A stretch of 64,000 nt of DNA from DASRIA01 sp963768885. Its GTDB lineage: Bacteria; Actinomycetota; Thermoleophilia; Solirubrobacterales; JBBDJG01. The translations under genes were made by a program, and so were the position numbers. Of this stretch, positions 47,931 to 56,450 are shown piece after piece. The stretch's first letter is position 1. Each line of letters opens with the position of its first letter. The notes beneath the pieces are model-generated. The model saw nothing but the letters and a program-made list of their open reading frames with translations, was not told the origin of the DNA and ran no database searches. Location of the stretch: contig CAVYJN010000006.1 of assembly GCA_963768885.1 (NCBI GenBank), positions 1,116,001-1,180,000 on the forward strand. The letters run 5' to 3'.

Positions 47931-48493
47931 TGGAGCCAGTGACACGCATCGAGGGGCGCGTCCAGCCGCTGGACCGCTCCGACGTCGACACCGACCAGAT
48001 CATCGCGAAGCAGTACCTGAAGAGGATCGAGCGCACGGGGTTCGGCGAGTTCCTGTTCGCGGACTGGCGCGAGGAAGGGCTCGAGCTCGACCCCACTCGT
48101 CCGATCCTCGTGACCGGCCGCAACTTCGGGTGCGGCTCCTCCCGCGAGCACGCGGTCTGGGCGCTGCAGGACTTCGGCTTCCGGGCCGTGGTCGCGCCGA
48201 GCTTCGCGGACATCTTCTACGGCAACTGCACGAAGACCGGCCTCCTCCCGGTGCGTCTGCCCGAGGACGAGGTCCGCGCCCTGATGCAGGCGGACCAGGC
48301 GGTCGTCGACCTCGAGCGCCGGGTTGTCGCCTTCGACGGACGCGAGGTCCCGTTCGAGATCAGCGCCGAGACGCGCGAGCGGCTGCTGAACGGCCTCGAC
48401 GACATCGCCCTGTCCCTGCAGCGCGCCGACGACATCGACCGCTTCGAGCGGGAGCGCATCCCCGCGGGGTCGACCACGACTTCGCTAGGCTGA
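47930..48493 (+). CDS. leuD: 3-isopropylmalate dehydratase, small subunit
   Basis: 187 aa. The swivel domain of the LeuCD dehydratase. Signatures: DRSDVDTDQIIAKQYLKRIE, LVTGRNFGCGSSREHAVWAL and APSFADIFYGNCTKTGLLPV. The start is tied to the methyltransferase stop. The promoter of the next gene (TAGGCT, 48486-48491) lies inside its last codons. Confidence 0.95.
   Translation: MEPVTRIEGRVQPLDRSDVDTDQIIAKQYLKRIERTGFGEFLFADWREEGLELDPTRPILVTGRNFGCGSSREHAVWALQDFGFRAVVAPSFADIFYGNCTKTGLLPVRLPEDEVRALMQADQAVVDLERRVVAFDGREVPFEISAETRERLLNGLDDIALSLQRADDIDRFERERIPAGSTTTSLG
48486..48491 (+). promoter_or_regulatory. Putative -10 box of the coiled-coil gene, leaderless
   Basis: TAGGCT stands 8 nt before ATG 48500, inside the end of leuD. 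It may give leuB extra transcription. Confidence 0.4.
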
Positions 48494-48499
48494 CGCGCG

Positions 48500-49039
48500 A
48501 TGCAGCAGCCGCCCCCGCCTCCGTACAACCCGCCGCCCGGCGAGCCGCCGACCGAGCCGACACGCCGAGTGGTCGACCCGGCCGCCGCCGCCCCGGTGGC
48601 GCCGGTGGAGCCGCAGTACGCGCTCGATCCCGAGCTCGCGGACAAGATCGACCGTGCGAGCTTCTGGTCGAAGTTCGGCTCGGCCGCCGCGGTCGCCGCG
48701 GCGATCCTCGGGGTGATCGCGCTCGTGATCGCGCTGGACGCACGCGACAAGGCGGACTCCAACGCGAACGACGGCGGCCAGAGCCCGCAGCTGCGCTCCG
48801 ACGTCGACCAGCTCCAGAGCGACGTGAACCGGTTGGAGCGCCAGGTCTCCTCGGGCCAGGACTCCGGTGACGTCAGCTCGCAGCTGTCCGACATCGAGGA
48901 CCAGCTCAAGCAGATCTCCGACGACCAGCAGCAACAGCAGCAGGACATCTCGAGCCTGCAGCAGGACGTCTCCCAGCTGACCGACCGCGTCGACCAGGTC
49001 GAGCAGGCCCAGGAAGACGCGGCCGCGGGCGGGCCATAG
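48500..49039 (+). CDS. Single-pass membrane protein with a long coiled coil
   Basis: 179 aa. A proline-rich N-terminus (QQPPPPPYNPPPGEPPTEPT) is followed by one membrane helix (AAAVAAAILGVIALVIALDA). Then an extracytoplasmic coiled coil of heptad-like repeats follows (RSDVDQLQSDVNRLERQVSS, SDIEDQLKQISDDQQQQQQD, SSLQQDVSQLTDRVDQVEQA). Unknown function. It sits between leuD and leuB and overlaps leuB. Confidence 0.7.
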   Translation: MQQPPPPPYNPPPGEPPTEPTRRVVDPAAAAPVAPVEPQYALDPELADKIDRASFWSKFGSAAAVAAAILGVIALVIALDARDKADSNANDGGQSPQLRSDVDQLQSDVNRLERQVSSGQDSGDVSSQLSDIEDQLKQISDDQQQQQQDISSLQQDVSQLTDRVDQVEQAQEDAAAGGP

Positions 49040-50133
49040 CCGCGCCCGCGAAGATCGTCGCGCTACCCGGCGACGGGATCGGGCCCGAGGTGATCGGGGC
49101 GGCGCTCGAGCTGCTCGATGCGCTCGCGCCGCGCTTCGACGCAGGCTTCGAGGTCGAGCATGCCCCGGTCGGCGGGATCTCGATCGACGAGCACGGGACG
49201 CCGCTGCTGCCCGAGGTGCTCGAGCTGTGCCGTGGATCCGACGCGGTGCTGCTCGGCGCGGTCGGGGGGCCGAAGTGGGACTCGACCGACCCCGACGATC
49301 CCCGCCCCGAGCAGGGGCTGCTGGGACTGCGGAAGGGACTCGAGCTGTTCGCCAACCTGCGCCCGGTGCGCGTCGTCCCCGCGCTTGCCGCCGCGAGCCC
49401 GTTGCGCGAGGAGCGCGTCCGCGGCGCGGACGTGATGATCGTGCGGGAGCTGACCGGCGGGATCTACTTCGGCGACCGCGGGCGGCGCGACGGCGTCGCG
49501 CACGACACGTGCGTGTACTCCGCGGCGGAGATCGAAAGGGTCGCCGCGCTCGCCTTCGCGATCGCGGCTTCCCCCTCGAGGCGCGGGCATGTCGTCTCCG
49601 TCGACAAGGCGAACATCCTCGAGACCTCGCGGTTGTGGCGTGAGACCGTCGAGCAGGTGGCCGCGCGCCACGAGGGCGTGACGCTCGAGCACATGCTCGT
49701 GGACAACGCCGCCATGCAGCTGATCGCGCGCCCCGCCGACTTCGACGTGCTGCTCACCGAGAACATGTTCGGCGACATCCTGTCGGACGAGGCGGCGATG
49801 GTCGCGGGATCGATCGGGCTGCTCGCTTCCGCCTCGATCGGCGCGGGCGGACCGGGGCTTTTCGAGCCCGTGCACGGCTCAGCGCCGGACATCGCGGGGC
49901 AGGGAATCGCCAACCCCCTCGCGACCTTCGGCTCGGTCGCCCTGATGCTGCGCCATTCACTCGGGATGGAGGATGCCGCGGCGGCGGTAGAATCGGCCGT
50001 GGACCGTGTGCTGGAGCAGGGATTCCGGACTCCGGATCTGGCTTCCGGCCTCGCGGAGGAGACCAAGGTTGGTACCGCCGCGATGACCCAGGCGGTGATC
50101 GACGAGCTGGGCGCGCCCACCGGGGGCGCCTGA
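49036..50133 (+). CDS. leuB: 3-isopropylmalate dehydrogenase
   Basis: 365 aa. Oxidises and decarboxylates 3-isopropylmalate with NAD. Signatures: KIVALPGDGIGPEVIGAALE at the N-terminus, LLGAVGGPKWD, the Mg/substrate segment LTENMFGDILSDEAAMVAG and HGSAPDIAGQGIANPLA. The conserved N-terminus needs a start near 49036, where the codon is ATA overlapping the upstream TAG (ATAG). An ATGA overlap would be the normal form, so one or two bases may be wrong here. An internal ATG at 49090 would remove the essential first strand. Confidence 0.92.
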   Translation: MAAPAKIVALPGDGIGPEVIGAALELLDALAPRFDAGFEVEHAPVGGISIDEHGTPLLPEVLELCRGSDAVLLGAVGGPKWDSTDPDDPRPEQGLLGLRKGLELFANLRPVRVVPALAAASPLREERVRGADVMIVRELTGGIYFGDRGRRDGVAHDTCVYSAAEIERVAALAFAIAASPSRRGHVVSVDKANILETSRLWRETVEQVAARHEGVTLEHMLVDNAAMQLIARPADFDVLLTENMFGDILSDEAAMVAGSIGLLASASIGAGGPGLFEPVHGSAPDIAGQGIANPLATFGSVALMLRHSLGMEDAAAAVESAVDRVLEQGFRTPDLASGLAEETKVGTAAMTQAVIDELGAPTGGA

Positions 50134-50147
50134 AAGGACCGATATCG

Positions 50148-51104
50148 ATGCAGCAGGCTGACTTCATCTGGATGAACGGAGAACTCGTCCGATGGGAGGA
50201 CGCCAAGGTGCACGTACTCACGCACGCGCTGCACTACGGGTCGGGCGTCTTCGAGGGCATCCGGGCCTACGAGACCGAGCGCGGCACGGCGGTCTTCCGC
50301 CATCACGACCACCTCGACAGGCTGCGCCGCTCGGCCGAGCTCTACTACATGGAGCTGCCCTACACGCTCGAGAAGCTGCGCGAGGCCACGCACGAGCTGA
50401 TCCGCGCGAACAAGTTGCGCAGCTGCTACATCCGGCCGGTCGCCTACCGCGGCTACGGCGAGATGGGCCTCTTCCCGCTGAATGCTCCGGTCGACGTGTT
50501 CATCGCGGTCTGGCCGTGGGGCGCCTACCTGGGCGAGGAGGGCCAGAAGCACGGGATCCGCTGCAAGGTGGCGTCGTGGCGGCGCATGTCGGCGGCCAGC
50601 TTCATCCCCGAGGCCAAGGCATGCGGCCAGTACCTGAACTCGATCCTGGCGAAGGTCGAGACCGCGAAGGCCGGCTACGACGAGGCGATCCTGCTCGACG
50701 TGCACGGCAACGTGTCGGAGGGCTCGGGCGAAAACGTGTTCGTGGTGCGCGACGGGCGCATCTCGACGCCGCACGCGGCGGCCTCGATCCTGGACGGCAT
50801 CACGGCGCGCTCGGTCGTGCAGATCGCGGCGGACCTCGGCTTCACGGTCGAGCAGCGCCACATCCCGCGCGGTGAGCTGTACCTCGCCGACGAGGTGTTC
50901 CTGACCGGCACGGCGGCGGAGATCGTCCCCGTGCGCGAGATCGACGACCACCCGCTGGGGCCGCCCGGCGAGATCACGCAGGCGATCCAGAAGGTCTTCT
51001 TCGACGCGATCAAGGGCAAGCGCGAGGAGTACCTCGAGTGGCTCGACGTGGTGGACCTCGGGGACGAGGCGGGCGCACGAATTACCGCCGCGGCGCGCCC
51101 GTAG
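50148..51104 (+). CDS. ilvE: Branched-chain amino acid aminotransferase
   Basis: 318 aa, fold-type IV PLP enzyme. Last step for valine, leucine and isoleucine. Signatures: KVHVLTHALHYGSGVFEGIR, YIRPVAYRGYGEMGLFPL, the lysine segment ACGQYLNSILAKVETAKAGY, and DEAILLDVHGNVSEGSGENV. It has a modest ribosome binding site (AAAGGA). It lies 14 nt after leuB. Confidence 0.95.
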   Translation: MQQADFIWMNGELVRWEDAKVHVLTHALHYGSGVFEGIRAYETERGTAVFRHHDHLDRLRRSAELYYMELPYTLEKLREATHELIRANKLRSCYIRPVAYRGYGEMGLFPLNAPVDVFIAVWPWGAYLGEEGQKHGIRCKVASWRRMSAASFIPEAKACGQYLNSILAKVETAKAGYDEAILLDVHGNVSEGSGENVFVVRDGRISTPHAAASILDGITARSVVQIAADLGFTVEQRHIPRGELYLADEVFLTGTAAEIVPVREIDDHPLGPPGEITQAIQKVFFDAIKGKREEYLEWLDVVDLGDEAGARITAAARP

Positions 51105-51162
51105 CGCCCGCGCGCCGCCAGATCGACCTCGTCCCGTCCCGCGTCGGAAAGGAACGCAACTC

Positions 51163-52773
51163 TTGAGCAGGCAGATCGACCTATACGACACCACTCTTCG
51201 CGACGGCATGCAGGGGGAAGGCATGTCGCTCTCCGCTGACGAGAAGCTGCGCGTCGCACACGCGCTCGACCGCCTCGGCATCCAGTTCGTCGAGGCCGGG
51301 TTCCCGAGCTCCAACCCCAAGGAGGAGGCCCTCTTCGAGCTGCTCGAAGGTGAGCGCTTCGACAACGCGCAGGTTTGCGCCTTCGGGATGACCAGGCGGC
51401 GCGACCTCGCCGCCTCCGACGACCCGGCGCTGGTGCTGCTGGCCGAATGCTTCGCGCCGGTCTGCACGCTCGTGGGCAAGACGTGGAAGCTCCACCTCGA
51501 GAAGGTGATCCACACCGATCCCGACGAGAACCTCGACCTGATCCGCGACTCCGTCGCCTTCCTGGTCTCGCGCGGCAAGCGCGTGATCTACGACGCGGAG
51601 CACTTCTTCGACGCATACCGGGACGACCCCGGCTACTCGATCCGCTGCCTGTCCGCGGCGCTCGAAGCCGGCGCCGAGAACGTCACGCTGTGCGACACGA
51701 ACGGCTCGAGCCTGCCGGGGCAGGTCGCCGCCGCGACCCGCCACGTCGTGGGCGAGCTCGGCGGAGAGCGCGTGGGCATCCACACCCACAACGACGCCGA
51801 GTGCGGCGTGGCGAACTCGCTCGCCGCGGTCGAGGAGGGCGCGTCGCTCGTGCAGGGCACCATGAACGGCCTCGGCGAGCGGTGCGGCAACGCGAACCTG
51901 GTGTCGATCCTGCCCGCGCTCCAGCTGAAGCTCGGCTACACCTGCGTGTCCGCCGACCAGCTGGCGGCGCTCACGGCGACGGCGCACCTCGTCGACGAGC
52001 TGTGCAACATGACGCCGGACCCGAACCAGCCCTACGTGGGGCGCAACGCGTTCGCGCACAAGGGCGGGATGCACGTCGCCGGGGTGCGCGCCGACGCGCG
52101 CACGTTCGAGCACCTCGACCCGGGCGTCGTCGGCAACCGGCGGGAGCTGCTCGTCTCCGAGCTCTCCGGCAAGGGCACGCTGCTCGCCCGCGCCGAGCAG
52201 GCCGGGGTCGAGCTGAGCCCCGACCGGGCGGTGCGCGCGGTCGACCGGCTCAAGGAGCTCGAGCACCGCGGCTACCACTTCGAGGCCGCGGACGCCTCCT
52301 TCGACCTGTTCCTGCGCAAGGAGGCCGGCGCGTACGAGCCGCTCTTCCGGCTCGAGAGCTTCCGCGTGATCACCGAGAAGCGCGAGGACGGCCGGGTCCA
52401 GACCGAGGCGACCATCAAGGTCTGGGCGAAGGGGGAGAGGCTGGTGCGCACGTCCGAGGGCAACGGCCCGGTGAACGCGCTCGACAAGGCGCTCCGCGAC
52501 GCGATCGCGGACTTCTACCCGCGGCTGCGCGAGATCGAGCTGGTCAACTACAAGGTCAGGATCATCGACGAGCACAAGGGCACGGGAGCGGTCACGCGGG
52601 TCCTGATCGACGCATCCGACGGCGACGAGACGTGGGGCACGATCGGCGTGTCGGAGAACATCATCGAGGCCAGCTGGGAGGCGCTCGTCGACTCGCTCGA
52701 GTACGCGACCCAGGGGCGCGAGCCGTACTCGTCCCGCGCCGGCGCCGAGCCGGCGGTGACACCTCCCGGGTGA
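51163..52773 (+). CDS. cimA: Citramalate synthase (or related 2-isopropylmalate/homocitrate-type synthase)
   Basis: 536 aa, TTG start with GGAAAGGA upstream. HMGL-type barrel: LYDTTLRDGMQGEGMSLSAD, FVEAGFPSSNPKEEALFELL, VGIHTHNDAECGVANSLAAV, TMNGLGERCGNANLVSI and GRNAFAHKGGMHVAGVRAD. The C-terminal regulatory domain is of the LeuA type. This form matches (R)-citramalate synthase, which condenses pyruvate and acetyl-CoA and gives a threonine-independent route to 2-ketobutyrate for isoleucine. Its place right after ilvE supports this. Its stop overlaps the next GTG (GTGA). Confidence 0.9.
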   Translation: MSRQIDLYDTTLRDGMQGEGMSLSADEKLRVAHALDRLGIQFVEAGFPSSNPKEEALFELLEGERFDNAQVCAFGMTRRRDLAASDDPALVLLAECFAPVCTLVGKTWKLHLEKVIHTDPDENLDLIRDSVAFLVSRGKRVIYDAEHFFDAYRDDPGYSIRCLSAALEAGAENVTLCDTNGSSLPGQVAAATRHVVGELGGERVGIHTHNDAECGVANSLAAVEEGASLVQGTMNGLGERCGNANLVSILPALQLKLGYTCVSADQLAALTATAHLVDELCNMTPDPNQPYVGRNAFAHKGGMHVAGVRADARTFEHLDPGVVGNRRELLVSELSGKGTLLARAEQAGVELSPDRAVRAVDRLKELEHRGYHFEAADASFDLFLRKEAGAYEPLFRLESFRVITEKREDGRVQTEATIKVWAKGERLVRTSEGNGPVNALDKALRDAIADFYPRLREIELVNYKVRIIDEHKGTGAVTRVLIDASDGDETWGTIGVSENIIEASWEALVDSLEYATQGREPYSSRAGAEPAVTPPG

Positions 52774-53885
52774 GCGCCGAGCCCATCCCGCTCGCGCGCC
52801 CGGACATCGGGCCGCGCGAGCAGGAACTCGTGCTCGAGGTCCTGCAGTCGCGCCGGCTCTCGCTGGGGCCGATGCTCGATCGCTTCGAGCAGTCGTTTGC
52901 CGCGTGGCTCGGCGCCCGCGGAGCGGTCGCCGTCTCGAGCGGCACCGCCGCGCTGCATCTCGCGGTGCGCGCGCAGGGTTGGGGCGCCGGCGCCGAGGTC
53001 GTGACGAGCCCCCTGAGCTTCGTCGCGTCGGCGAACTGCCTGCTGTTCGAGAACGCGGTGCCGGTGTTCTGCGACATCGACCCGCGCACGCTCAACATCG
53101 ACCCCGCGGCGGCCGAGGCGGCGTGCGGGCCGAACACCGCCGGCCTGCTTCCGATCCACCTGTTCGGCTATCCGGCGGATCTCGAGCGGCTCGGGTCGAT
53201 CGCGTCCGAGCGCGGGCTCGGCATCGTCGAGGACGCCTGCGAGGCGCTCGGCGCAGTCGATGCCGCGGGACGGCGCATCGGCACGAGCGGCCACCCCGCG
53301 GCCTTCGGGTTCTATGCGAACAAGCAGCTCGTGACGGGCGAGGGCGGCATGCTCACGAGCGGCGCCGACGCCGTGCTCGACCAGGCCCGCAGCGAGCGCA
53401 ACCAGGGGCGGGGCAGCGACATGGACTGGCTCTCACACGACCGGCTCGGGTTCAACTACCGGCTGTCGGACGTCGCGGCCGCGATCGGCGTCGCGCAGGT
53501 CGAGCGGCTGGACGGCCTGCTCGCCGCCCGGGCGCGGGTCGCGGACCTGTACCGCCGGCGCCTGGCCGCGATCGACGGGGTGGAGCTGCCGTGCGAGGAC
53601 ACCGGCGCGGAGCGGCGGAGCTGGTTCGTGTTCGTGGTGCAGCTTCCGGCGGGCGTGGACCGCGACGCCGTGATCGGCCGCCTCGGCGAGGCGGGCGTCG
53701 CTTCGAAGGCCTACCTGCCCTGCATCCACCTCCAGCCGTTCTACCGGGAGCGCTTCGGATTCGCCGAGGGCGACTTCCCGGTCGCCGAGGGCGTCGCGGC
53801 CCGCTCGCTGGCGCTGCCCTTCTTCACCTCGATGACCGAGTCCGAGGTGGAGCGCGTGGCGGGCGCGCTCGAAGCCGCTCTCTGA
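52770..53885 (+). CDS. DegT/DnrJ/EryC1/StrS-family aminotransferase
   Basis: 371 aa. The PLP lysine is in FGFYANKQLVTGEGGML, with VAVSSGTAALHLAVRAQGWG and VEDACEALGAVDAAGRRIG before it, and FNYRLSDVAAAIGVAQVERL after it. These enzymes aminate nucleotide-linked keto sugars for polysaccharides or antibiotics. The GTG overlaps the cimA stop, so expression is coupled to amino acid synthesis although the usual role is in surface sugars. The substrate is unknown. Confidence 0.9.
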   Translation: MSAEPIPLARPDIGPREQELVLEVLQSRRLSLGPMLDRFEQSFAAWLGARGAVAVSSGTAALHLAVRAQGWGAGAEVVTSPLSFVASANCLLFENAVPVFCDIDPRTLNIDPAAAEAACGPNTAGLLPIHLFGYPADLERLGSIASERGLGIVEDACEALGAVDAAGRRIGTSGHPAAFGFYANKQLVTGEGGMLTSGADAVLDQARSERNQGRGSDMDWLSHDRLGFNYRLSDVAAAIGVAQVERLDGLLAARARVADLYRRRLAAIDGVELPCEDTGAERRSWFVFVVQLPAGVDRDAVIGRLGEAGVASKAYLPCIHLQPFYRERFGFAEGDFPVAEGVAARSLALPFFTSMTESEVERVAGALEAAL

Positions 53886-53903
53886 CCGCCCTTCCCGGCC
53901 CGG

Positions 53904-53909
53904 TAGGCT
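53904..53909 (+). promoter_or_regulatory. Putative -10 box, leaderless
   Basis: TAGGCT stands 7 nt before GTG 53917. Confidence 0.4.
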
Positions 53910-53916
53910 CCGTAAG

Positions 53917-54252
53917 GTGTCAACTCCGAGTCGCCGCGGAGAGTTCGTGCTCGGGGTGGCCGGCCTGGTCGCCGCCACCGCCGTTCCCGTGCTGCTCTTC
54001 TGGGACCTGCTGGGCGACGTCGCCTCGACGTTCGAGCCCTCGCTCGACTGGCTTCTGACGGGGGCGAGCGGCTTCGCGTTGATCTTCGCGGGCGTGGCCG
54101 CCGTGATCCCCGTGGTCCTCTCGATCGGGCGCACGCCGGACAGCCGGCTCTATCCGCGCAGCCGCGGAGCGCTCGCGGGGTGGGGCGTGAGCCTCTACCT
54201 GATGGGCGCGATGCTGCTCGTCCAGATCGGCGCGATCGCAAACACGTGGTAG
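53917..54252 (+). CDS. Small membrane protein, unknown
   Basis: 111 aa with three hydrophobic helices (GEFVLGVAGLVAATAVPVLL, LLTGASGFALIFAGVAAVIP, GVSLYLMGAMLLVQIGAIA) and a short basic loop between the second and third. No known domain. It is a single gene before argH. Confidence 0.65.
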   Translation: MSTPSRRGEFVLGVAGLVAATAVPVLLFWDLLGDVASTFEPSLDWLLTGASGFALIFAGVAAVIPVVLSIGRTPDSRLYPRSRGALAGWGVSLYLMGAMLLVQIGAIANTW

Positions 54253-54266
54253 TCGGCCGCTCGTCG

Positions 54267-54272
54267 TAAACT
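54267..54272 (+). promoter_or_regulatory. Putative -10 box of argH, leaderless
   Basis: TAAACT stands 6 nt before the argH ATG. Confidence 0.5.
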
Positions 54273-54278
54273 CCCTGC

Positions 54279-55651
54279 ATGGGGCGTTTTAGAGAGCCGC
54301 CGGATCCCGTCTTCCACGCGCTGAACGCGTCGATCTCCTTCGACCGCCGGCTCGGCCTGTACGACGTGCGCCAGTCGCAGGCGCACGTCGCGATGCTCGC
54401 CGAGGCGGGCATCCTGACGCGCCGACGAGTCCGCCGAGCTGCGGGGCGGGCTCGACCGGATCGCGTCCGAGCTCGAGGAGGAGCGCTTCGAGTTCCGTCC
54501 CGACGACGAGGACATCCACATGGCGATCGAGCGCCGCCTCACCGAGATCGCGGGCCCGGTCGGGGGCAAGGTGCACACGGCGCGCTCGCGCAACGACCAG
54601 GTCGCGACCGACATGGCGCTGTTCGTGCGCGACCAGGCGACGGAGGCGCGCACGAGGCTCCTCGACCTGATGCGGGCGCTGGTCGAGCTCGCCGACCGCC
54701 ATGCCGACTGGCCGATGCCGGGCTACACGCACCTCCAGCGCGCGCAGCCCGTCTACCTCGCGCACCATCTGCTGGCCTACTTCTGGATGTTCCGCCGCGA
54801 CCTCGAGCGCTTCGCGAACGCGGCGTGCGCGACCGCCGACCTGCCGCTCGGCGCGGGCGCGCTCGCGGGCGTGAACTGGGACACGCGCCGCACGTCGGTC
54901 GCGCGCGACCTCGGCTTCGACGGCGTCGCCGAGAACTCGCTCGACGCGGTCTCCAACCGCGACTTCGTGCTCGACTACCTGAGCGCCGCGGCGATCTGCG
55001 CCATGCACCTCTCGCGGCTCGGCGCGGAGATCGTGCTGTGGTCGAGCGAGGAGTTCGGCTTCCTGCGCGCTCGGCGACTCCTACACGTCGGGTTCGAGCC
55101 TGATGCCGCAGAAGAAGAACCCCGACGCGGCCGAGCTGCTGCGCGCGAAGGCGCCCCGCGTCGCCGCGGACCTGTCGACGCTGCTCGGCGTGATGCACGC
55201 GCTGCCGCTCGCCTACAACAAGGACATGCAGGAGGACAAGGAGCCGCTGTTCGACGCGGTCGACACGCTCAACCTCTGCCTCGAGGCCGCCGCCGGGATG
55301 CTGCGCACCGCCGCCTTCGACCGCGAGGCGCTCGCCGGCGCCGCGTCGGACGAGCTGCTCGCGGCAACCGACATCGCCGACCTGCTCGTGCGCCGCGGCG
55401 TGCCGTTCCGCGAGTCGCACGCGATCGTGGGCGGCGTGGTGCGGCACGCGGTCGACGAGGGCAAGCAGCTCTCGGAGCTGACCAGGGAGGAGCTCGCCGG
55501 GTTCTCCGAGCACCTCGACGACGAGTACTACGCGGTGCTGTCGAACGGCTCGTGGCTCGAGTCGAAGGTGTCCGAAGGCGGCACGGCGTCGGCGCGCGTG
55601 CGCGAGCAGCTCGGCCGGGCCCACGCGATCCTCGAAGGTGTGACCCCCTGA
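54279..55651 (+). CDS. argH: Argininosuccinate lyase, with two one-base frameshifts
   Basis: Last step of arginine synthesis. Segments in three frames join without loss: FHALNASISFDRRLGLYDVR up to GILT; then ADESAELRGGLDRI, VHTARSRNDQVATDMALFVR and YTHLQRAQPVYLAHHLL up to EFGFLR; then LGDSYTSGSSLMPQKKNPDA to the end. The signature GSSLMPQKKNPD is intact. Extra bases are at 54419-54420 and 55068-55069. Removing both gives 456 residues, the family norm. Both insertions are outside homopolymers. No other arg gene lies in the window. Confidence 0.92.
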
Positions 55652-55655
55652 CGAC

Positions 55656-55925
55656 ATGCCCAGGCGCGAAGCACGCATGGTGTCGCTCGGCTACGGCAAG
55701 TTCGTGAAGGCCGACCGCATCTATGCGCTCGTCCCGATCGAGGCGGAGGACAGGGGGGACGGGCGCCGCACGTACGTCCACGTCGACGGCCTCGACCAGC
55801 CGATCGTGGCCTCGCGCTCCGAGCGCGCGATCCTCACGGACGTCGAGGCGGCCCTCACCGAGGCTGCGGGCGTGTCACGGCGGCCCCGGCGGAGCAGCTC
55901 CAAGGAGCAGGAAAACCTGTTCTGA
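55656..55925 (+). CDS. RemA-like (DUF370) regulator
   Basis: 89 aa, or 82 if ATG 55677 is used. The DUF370/RemA core is clear: VSLGYGKFVKADRIYALVPI, then a strand region DGLDQPIVASRSERAILTDV. RemA is a DNA-binding regulator of biofilm genes in Bacillus. The C-terminal part here is a basic tail (SRRPRRSSSKEQ). It follows argH by 4 nt and ends in its own terminator. Confidence 0.7.
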   Translation: MPRREARMVSLGYGKFVKADRIYALVPIEAEDRGDGRRTYVHVDGLDQPIVASRSERAILTDVEAALTEAAGVSRRPRRSSSKEQENLF

Positions 55926-55926
55926 G

Positions 55927-55950
55927 GCCCGTCGTTTGCGGGCTTTTCTC
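55927..55950 (+). terminator. Rho-independent terminator after argH and the RemA-like gene
   Basis: GCCCG-TCGTTTG-CGGGC followed by TTTTCTC. Confidence 0.8.
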
Positions 55951-56004
55951 GTCCGGGGGTGTCATGCCCTTGACACGGCGTCAGGCCAGCGTCGATGCTC
56001 TCGA

Positions 56005-56010
56005 TAGCTT
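56005..56010 (+). promoter_or_regulatory. Putative -10 box of the STAS gene, leaderless
   Basis: TAGCTT stands 6 nt before ATG 56017. Confidence 0.45.
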
Positions 56011-56016
56011 GACGCC

Positions 56017-56430
56017 ATGCCAACTCACAATCCGGATCCACTGGGGCGAGCGTTGATGGAGGACTACATCCACGCGCGTGGCCCGATGTGCCGGATCGAG
56101 CGCGAGCAGCAGGGCGCCACGGCGCTGATCCGGCTGATCGGCGAGTTCGACCTGAGCTGCGAGCAGCCCTTCGAGGAGAAGCTCGCCGCAGCGCTGGATC
56201 CCCTGACCTCCCAGCTGGTCGTCGACCTGTGCGAGCTGACGTTCATCGACTCGGTGGGGCTGAGGATGCTGCTCTCGCTCGAGAACCGCTCCCGTGCGGA
56301 GGACTTCGCGTTCGTCGTCCTCTGCGGCGAAGGCCAGGTCAGGGAGGTGCTCAAGCTGAGCGGCCTGGACGGACTGCTCCCGCTCGTGGACCCGTCGGGG
56401 ATCGTCCCCTCCTCGGACTCACCCGTCTAG
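56017..56430 (+). CDS. STAS-domain protein (anti-sigma factor antagonist type)
   Basis: 137 aa. The STAS fold is visible: TALIRLIGEFDLSCEQPFEE, the phospho-acceptor region LVVDLCELTFIDSVGLRMLL (with D-S-x-G-L) and FVVLCGEGQVREVLKLSGLD. In SpoIIAA/RsbV relatives the serine of DS-x-G is phosphorylated by an anti-sigma kinase. No kinase or sigma gene is next to it here. Confidence 0.85.
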   Translation: MPTHNPDPLGRALMEDYIHARGPMCRIEREQQGATALIRLIGEFDLSCEQPFEEKLAAALDPLTSQLVVDLCELTFIDSVGLRMLLSLENRSRAEDFAFVVLCGEGQVREVLKLSGLDGLLPLVDPSGIVPSSDSPV

Positions 56431-56437
56431 GTCGCCC

Positions 56438-56443
56438 TAGAAT
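56438..56443 (+). promoter_or_regulatory. Putative -10 box of the DNA glycosylase gene, leaderless
   Basis: TAGAAT stands 7 nt before GTG 56451. Confidence 0.5.
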
Positions 56444-56450
56444 CGCCGCG

